DNA of 64,000 nt from Salegentibacter echinorum (GTDB lineage: Bacteria > Bacteroidota > Bacteroidia > Flavobacteriales > Flavobacteriaceae), in assembly GCF_900129445.1 (NCBI RefSeq), contig NZ_FQVT01000009.1, forward strand, positions 1-64,000, read 5' to 3'. The translations under genes were made by a program, and so were the position numbers. Positions within the stretch are counted from its first letter, which is position 1. Each line of letters opens with the position of its first letter. Below are positions 61,240 to 64,000 of the stretch, piece by piece. The notes beneath the pieces were generated by a model that saw nothing but the letters and a program-made list of their open reading frames with translations, was not told where the DNA came from and did no database searches.

Positions 61240-62580
61240 CTAGTTTTCCTTGGCCCAGTTAAGTCTGTCCTGCTGATTGTAAGGCCAGGGAGCCCCATTA
61301 TTTTCGATATTGGTCATAGAAATTGCCAATTCATTTGGAGCCGAGCTCTGTTCCATCATTAAATAACGTCGCATTTCTACAATAATGGAAAGCGGATCTA
61401 TCCCCACGGGACAAGCTTCCACACAAGCGTTACAGGTGGTACAGGCCCACAATTCTTCTTCTAATATAAAATCTCCCAACAACTGTTTTCCGTTGTCTTC
61501 ATATTTTCCTTTTTTATTGATAATTTCCCCAACCTCTTCTAATCTATCCCGGGTATCCATCATAATCTTTCTTGGCGAAAGTTTTTTACCGGTACGATTT
61601 GCGGGACACTCGGAAGTACATCGCCCACACTCGGTACATGTATATGAATTTAATAATTGCACCCTGTTAAGATCAAAAACATCTGAAGCACCAAACTTTT
61701 CAGGCTCTCCTTCTTCTTCCTCTTCTGCCGGGGCGGCAAAAGGATCGGCATCAGGATCCATCATTAATTTTACTTCATCGGTTACCGACTGCAGGTTATT
61801 GAATTCACCCTGGGGCTGTAATTTCGAATAATACACATTTGGAAAAGCCAGTAGGATATGCAGGTGTTTTGAATAATATAAATAATTCAGAAAAAACAAG
61901 ATTCCTAAAATATGCAACCACCAGGCGGTCCTTTCAATAATTATCAAAGTGGCATTACTCATGCCGTCAAAAATTGGTAAAAGGAATTGGCTTACCGGAA
62001 AGCTGCCCATAATCCCCGCTTCGCTACTGTAATGAGGCGCACCATTAAGCTGTAGTTGATAATCTGTAGCATTCATCACCAAAAAGAGGATCATTAAGAC
62101 CATCTCGAAATAAAGAATATAATTGGCATCATTTTTTGGCCAGCCTTTTAATTCATTTCCTAAAAACCGATATATGTTAATAAGGTTTCTTCTAATCCAA
62201 AATACCACCACCCCAACAAAAACCAACAACGCTAAAATTTCAAAAAAACCGATTAAAAAGCTGTAAAAGCCACCCATAAAAGATAAAATTCGGTGTGTAC
62301 CGAACAATCCATCTATGATAATCTCAAGAACTTCAATATTAATAATGATAAAACCTACGTAAACAATTACGTGAAGAAAACCAGAAATTGGTCTTTTAAC
62401 CATTTTACTCTGGCCCAGGGCTATTTTAGCCATTTTACCAAAGCGCTCTCCAGAATTGTCACTCCTATCTATTTCTTTTCCCAGGTTAATATTTCGAATT
62501 AACCTTCGAATATTTCTAACAAAGAAACCAATCCCTGCAACCAGGGCTATAAGAAATAAAATTTGGGCGATAATTTGCAT
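61240..62580 (-). CDS. Membrane-bound 4Fe-4S dicluster protein
   Basis: The 446-residue protein has an N-terminal membrane part with about five helices (first at 3-22; others near 70-150, 165-240), like a haem b/NarI-type anchor, then an acidic linker and a ferredoxin domain with CTECGRCTSECPANRTG and CTTCNACVEACPVGIDPL (about 320-410). This suggests electron transfer between a quinone pool and the CCG protein encoded downstream. In other bacteria similar pairs accompany electron-transfer flavoproteins. The substrate is unknown. Confidence 0.92.
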   Translation of the reverse strand: MQIIAQILFLIALVAGIGFFVRNIRRLIRNINLGKEIDRSDNSGERFGKMAKIALGQSKMVKRPISGFLHVIVYVGFIIINIEVLEIIIDGLFGTHRILSFMGGFYSFLIGFFEILALLVFVGVVVFWIRRNLINIYRFLGNELKGWPKNDANYILYFEMVLMILFLVMNATDYQLQLNGAPHYSSEAGIMGSFPVSQFLLPIFDGMSNATLIIIERTAWWLHILGILFFLNYLYYSKHLHILLAFPNVYYSKLQPQGEFNNLQSVTDEVKLMMDPDADPFAAPAEEEEEGEPEKFGASDVFDLNRVQLLNSYTCTECGRCTSECPANRTGKKLSPRKIMMDTRDRLEEVGEIINKKGKYEDNGKQLLGDFILEEELWACTTCNACVEACPVGIDPLSIIVEMRRYLMMEQSSAPNELAISMTNIENNGAPWPYNQQDRLNWAKEN

Positions 62581-62589
62581 ATAAGTTTA

Positions 62590-63546
62590 TTATTTAACCG
62601 AATCCTTTTCCTTAGGCTCCTGGTAAGGCCCAGGGTTCTTCCCAAAAACAGAGAAGTGTACATATCGTTTAGGATTCAACTTAATGTCCTGTAATAATTG
62701 TTCCATTTGCATGGTTGCATTCTCAAGGTTGTTATAGAGCGCATCGTCGTTAATCAATTTTCCTGCAGTACCTTCTTTATTGTTTAATTTATTGGATACA
62801 CTTTCAAAATCTGCCACGACTTTTTCGAGATCGTTTGTAATTTTACCAATATTCATTCTCGATAAGGTATCAGAAAATTGATTAAAATTAGTAGTCATTT
62901 CATCAATATTCGTAAAGGTACGGTCTAATTTTCCAGAATTTCTCCCCACAATACCTTCTAAAGTATTTGCAGTCACTTTAAAAGAAGCAACTGTTGCGTT
63001 TAAGTCTTTAAATGTATGCTGAATGGCATATCGAGTACTATCATTGAGTACTTTATTAACCGCAGTCAATAAAGAATCTGCACTTACAATGGTATTTTCC
63101 ACTTTTTCCTGAAGCGGTGTTAAACGCTCGTTCACCAACTCCATAATGCCTTCTTCGGTATCACTGGGAAGAGTATCCCCAGATTTTGCCATTTGGTTAA
63201 TTTCGTAATCTGGGAGAATAGCCAAAGATTTTCCGCCAATAATATTACCTCCATAAATTTGAGCGGTACTATTTTTAGAAAACTCAAAATCACTTTCCAC
63301 CGTAAAGGTTACAACCAGGGTACCTTTTTTATCAAGAAAGTTAATTTCGGTTACCTGTCCCACTTTTAAGCCATTAATTGTCACTGTAGAAGAAGGTGAG
63401 AGACCCTCCACATCATTATAGACCGCATGGAAAGTGCGGTTGGATTCCAAAAGGTTTTTTCCTTCCAAAAAACTATATCCAAAAATAAGTAGAACTATAG
63501 CAATAATTGCTAAAAGTGCGGTTTTAACCTCGCGTGTAAATTTCAA
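62590..63546 (-). CDS. MlaD/MCE-domain protein
   Basis: The 318-residue protein has a single N-terminal membrane helix (ALLAIIAIVLLIFGYSF, about 10-26), an MCE domain (about 37-115; VTINGLKVGQVTEINFL), and a helical C-terminal tail. MlaD-type proteins form hexamers that move phospholipids between the membranes, usually with MlaE/MlaF, which are not adjacent here. It precedes the Fe-S membrane gene by 9 bases in the same direction. Confidence 0.93.
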   Translation of the reverse strand: MKFTREVKTALLAIIAIVLLIFGYSFLEGKNLLESNRTFHAVYNDVEGLSPSSTVTINGLKVGQVTEINFLDKKGTLVVTFTVESDFEFSKNSTAQIYGGNIIGGKSLAILPDYEINQMAKSGDTLPSDTEEGIMELVNERLTPLQEKVENTIVSADSLLTAVNKVLNDSTRYAIQHTFKDLNATVASFKVTANTLEGIVGRNSGKLDRTFTNIDEMTTNFNQFSDTLSRMNIGKITNDLEKVVADFESVSNKLNNKEGTAGKLINDDALYNNLENATMQMEQLLQDIKLNPKRYVHFSVFGKNPGPYQEPKEKDSVK

Positions 63547-63600
63547 AAGCTATTTTTTTAAGATAAGGACAAATTTAAAAATAAAAATAGAAAAGAATTG

Positions 63601-64000
63601 CTAATTAACTTTAGTTTTTAACGCGTCATTAACGCTAATCTTTTTTCCATCCTTAAAAGCAACAATATAACTAGACGGATAACCGTTTTGTTTTGCCTTA
63701 CCGTGTATGCTTTTTATTTCTACATAATCTGATGTCGCTCCATAATAATATTTATATAAATCTCCTTCTCTAGCGCGTTCTACGTTTTGTAAACCTTTAA
63801 AATTATAGGGACGTGTTTTTAACTTTTTTGAACCTGCGGCCAATTGTACTTTAAACGTAATACCCTCGTAAATTTGGCTGGGTTGCTCCTCTACTCGGCC
63901 CGGTGCCAGATCTTCAACACTTTCTAAACTGGAGAGATTTATACTTTGAGCATATTTATTTATAGCAGCCACAATGGAGGCAGCCATTTTATTTTGTCCA
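63601..64000 (-). CDS. N-acetylmuramoyl-L-alanine amidase, C-terminal part
   Basis: The frame continues past the right edge of the window (GQNK precedes the ATG at 63987), so this is only the 3' part. It shows the end of the amidase helix (ASIVAAINKYAQS) and a SPOR-like domain: FKVQLAAGSKKLKTRPYNF, EGDLYKYYYGATSDY and YPSSYIVAFKDGKKISV. SPOR binds denuded peptidoglycan glycans. It would cleave the amide bond between MurNAc and L-Ala in the periplasm. MlaD follows after 54 bases. Confidence 0.85.
   Translation of the reverse strand, partial: GQNKMAASIVAAINKYAQSINLSSLESVEDLAPGRVEEQPSQIYEGITFKVQLAAGSKKLKTRPYNFKGLQNVERAREGDLYKYYYGATSDYVEIKSIHGKAKQNGYPSSYIVAFKDGKKISVNDALKTKVN

Overview
This AT-rich window reads as chromosome from a marine-type Flavobacteriaceae bacterium (phylum Bacteroidota), near Gramella, Salegentibacter or Zunongwangia. 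The placement is inferred from lineage-typical genes: an LpxC-FabZ fusion, the type IX secretion regulator PorX, bacillithiol synthase BshA, a fused alpha/beta 2-oxo acid dehydrogenase E1, and many promoters with the Bacteroidota -7 box TAnnTTTG. No rRNA, tRNA, CRISPR array, prophage or intact insertion sequence was recognised.

Layout. Positions 1-8425 hold a complete minus-strand histidine operon: promoter, leader peptide with five consecutive His codons, attenuator, then hisG-hisD-hisC-hisB-hisH-(four-helix-bundle gene)-hisA-hisF-hisIE. Positions 8.5-11.4 kb encode an SPFH protein and a VWA-type membrane protein. Positions 11.7-20.2 kb (minus) hold fabG, sucD, a small NTF2-like protein, a second LpxD-like acyltransferase, efp, and the lipid A block lpxA / lpxC-fabZ / lpxD with an HD hydrolase. 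Positions 20.3-25.5 kb (plus) hold porX, tsaE, a tiny secreted peptide overlapping a membrane protein, an alanine dehydrogenase and a small membrane-anchored protein, with repeat-rich spacers. Positions 26-32.6 kb hold a peroxiredoxin, endonuclease III, an aconitase, an MBL-like protein, a decayed spacer, an enoyl reductase-like SDR and the 3' remnant of a type III polyketide synthase. Positions 32.8-36.6 kb (minus) carry two lipoproteins, a DUF1328 mini-protein and the E1 fusion. Positions 36.7-39.9 kb (plus) carry a tight four-gene operon. From 40 kb on come a VWA lipoprotein, ppk1, ung, MutS2, chorismate synthase, a large FAD/Fe-S oxidase, bshA, a NagZ/beta-lactamase fusion, a two-gene Fe-S/CCG respiratory-type module, an MlaD protein, and an amidase cut by the window end.

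Most striking. (1) The his leader is a complete ribosome-stalling attenuator: the 3' part of the His-rich leader ORF can form a 9-bp antiterminator with one arm of the terminator. The promoter places the transcript start only a few bases before the leader ATG. (2) Short dispersed palindromic repeats appear to have inserted inside protein-coding genes: one adds about 14 residues in frame to hisA, another supplies an N-terminal extension to hisH, and an inverted partner sits at the hisB stop. Nearly every his spacer holds a repeat of a different family. (3) Several enzymes have lost usual metal or Fe-S ligands (endonuclease III, aconitase, HisB phosphatase domain, MBL-like protein). (4) The polyketide synthase remnant, an amber-interrupted ORF and an 18.5-copy heptamer array show ongoing decay and repeat expansion in spacers.
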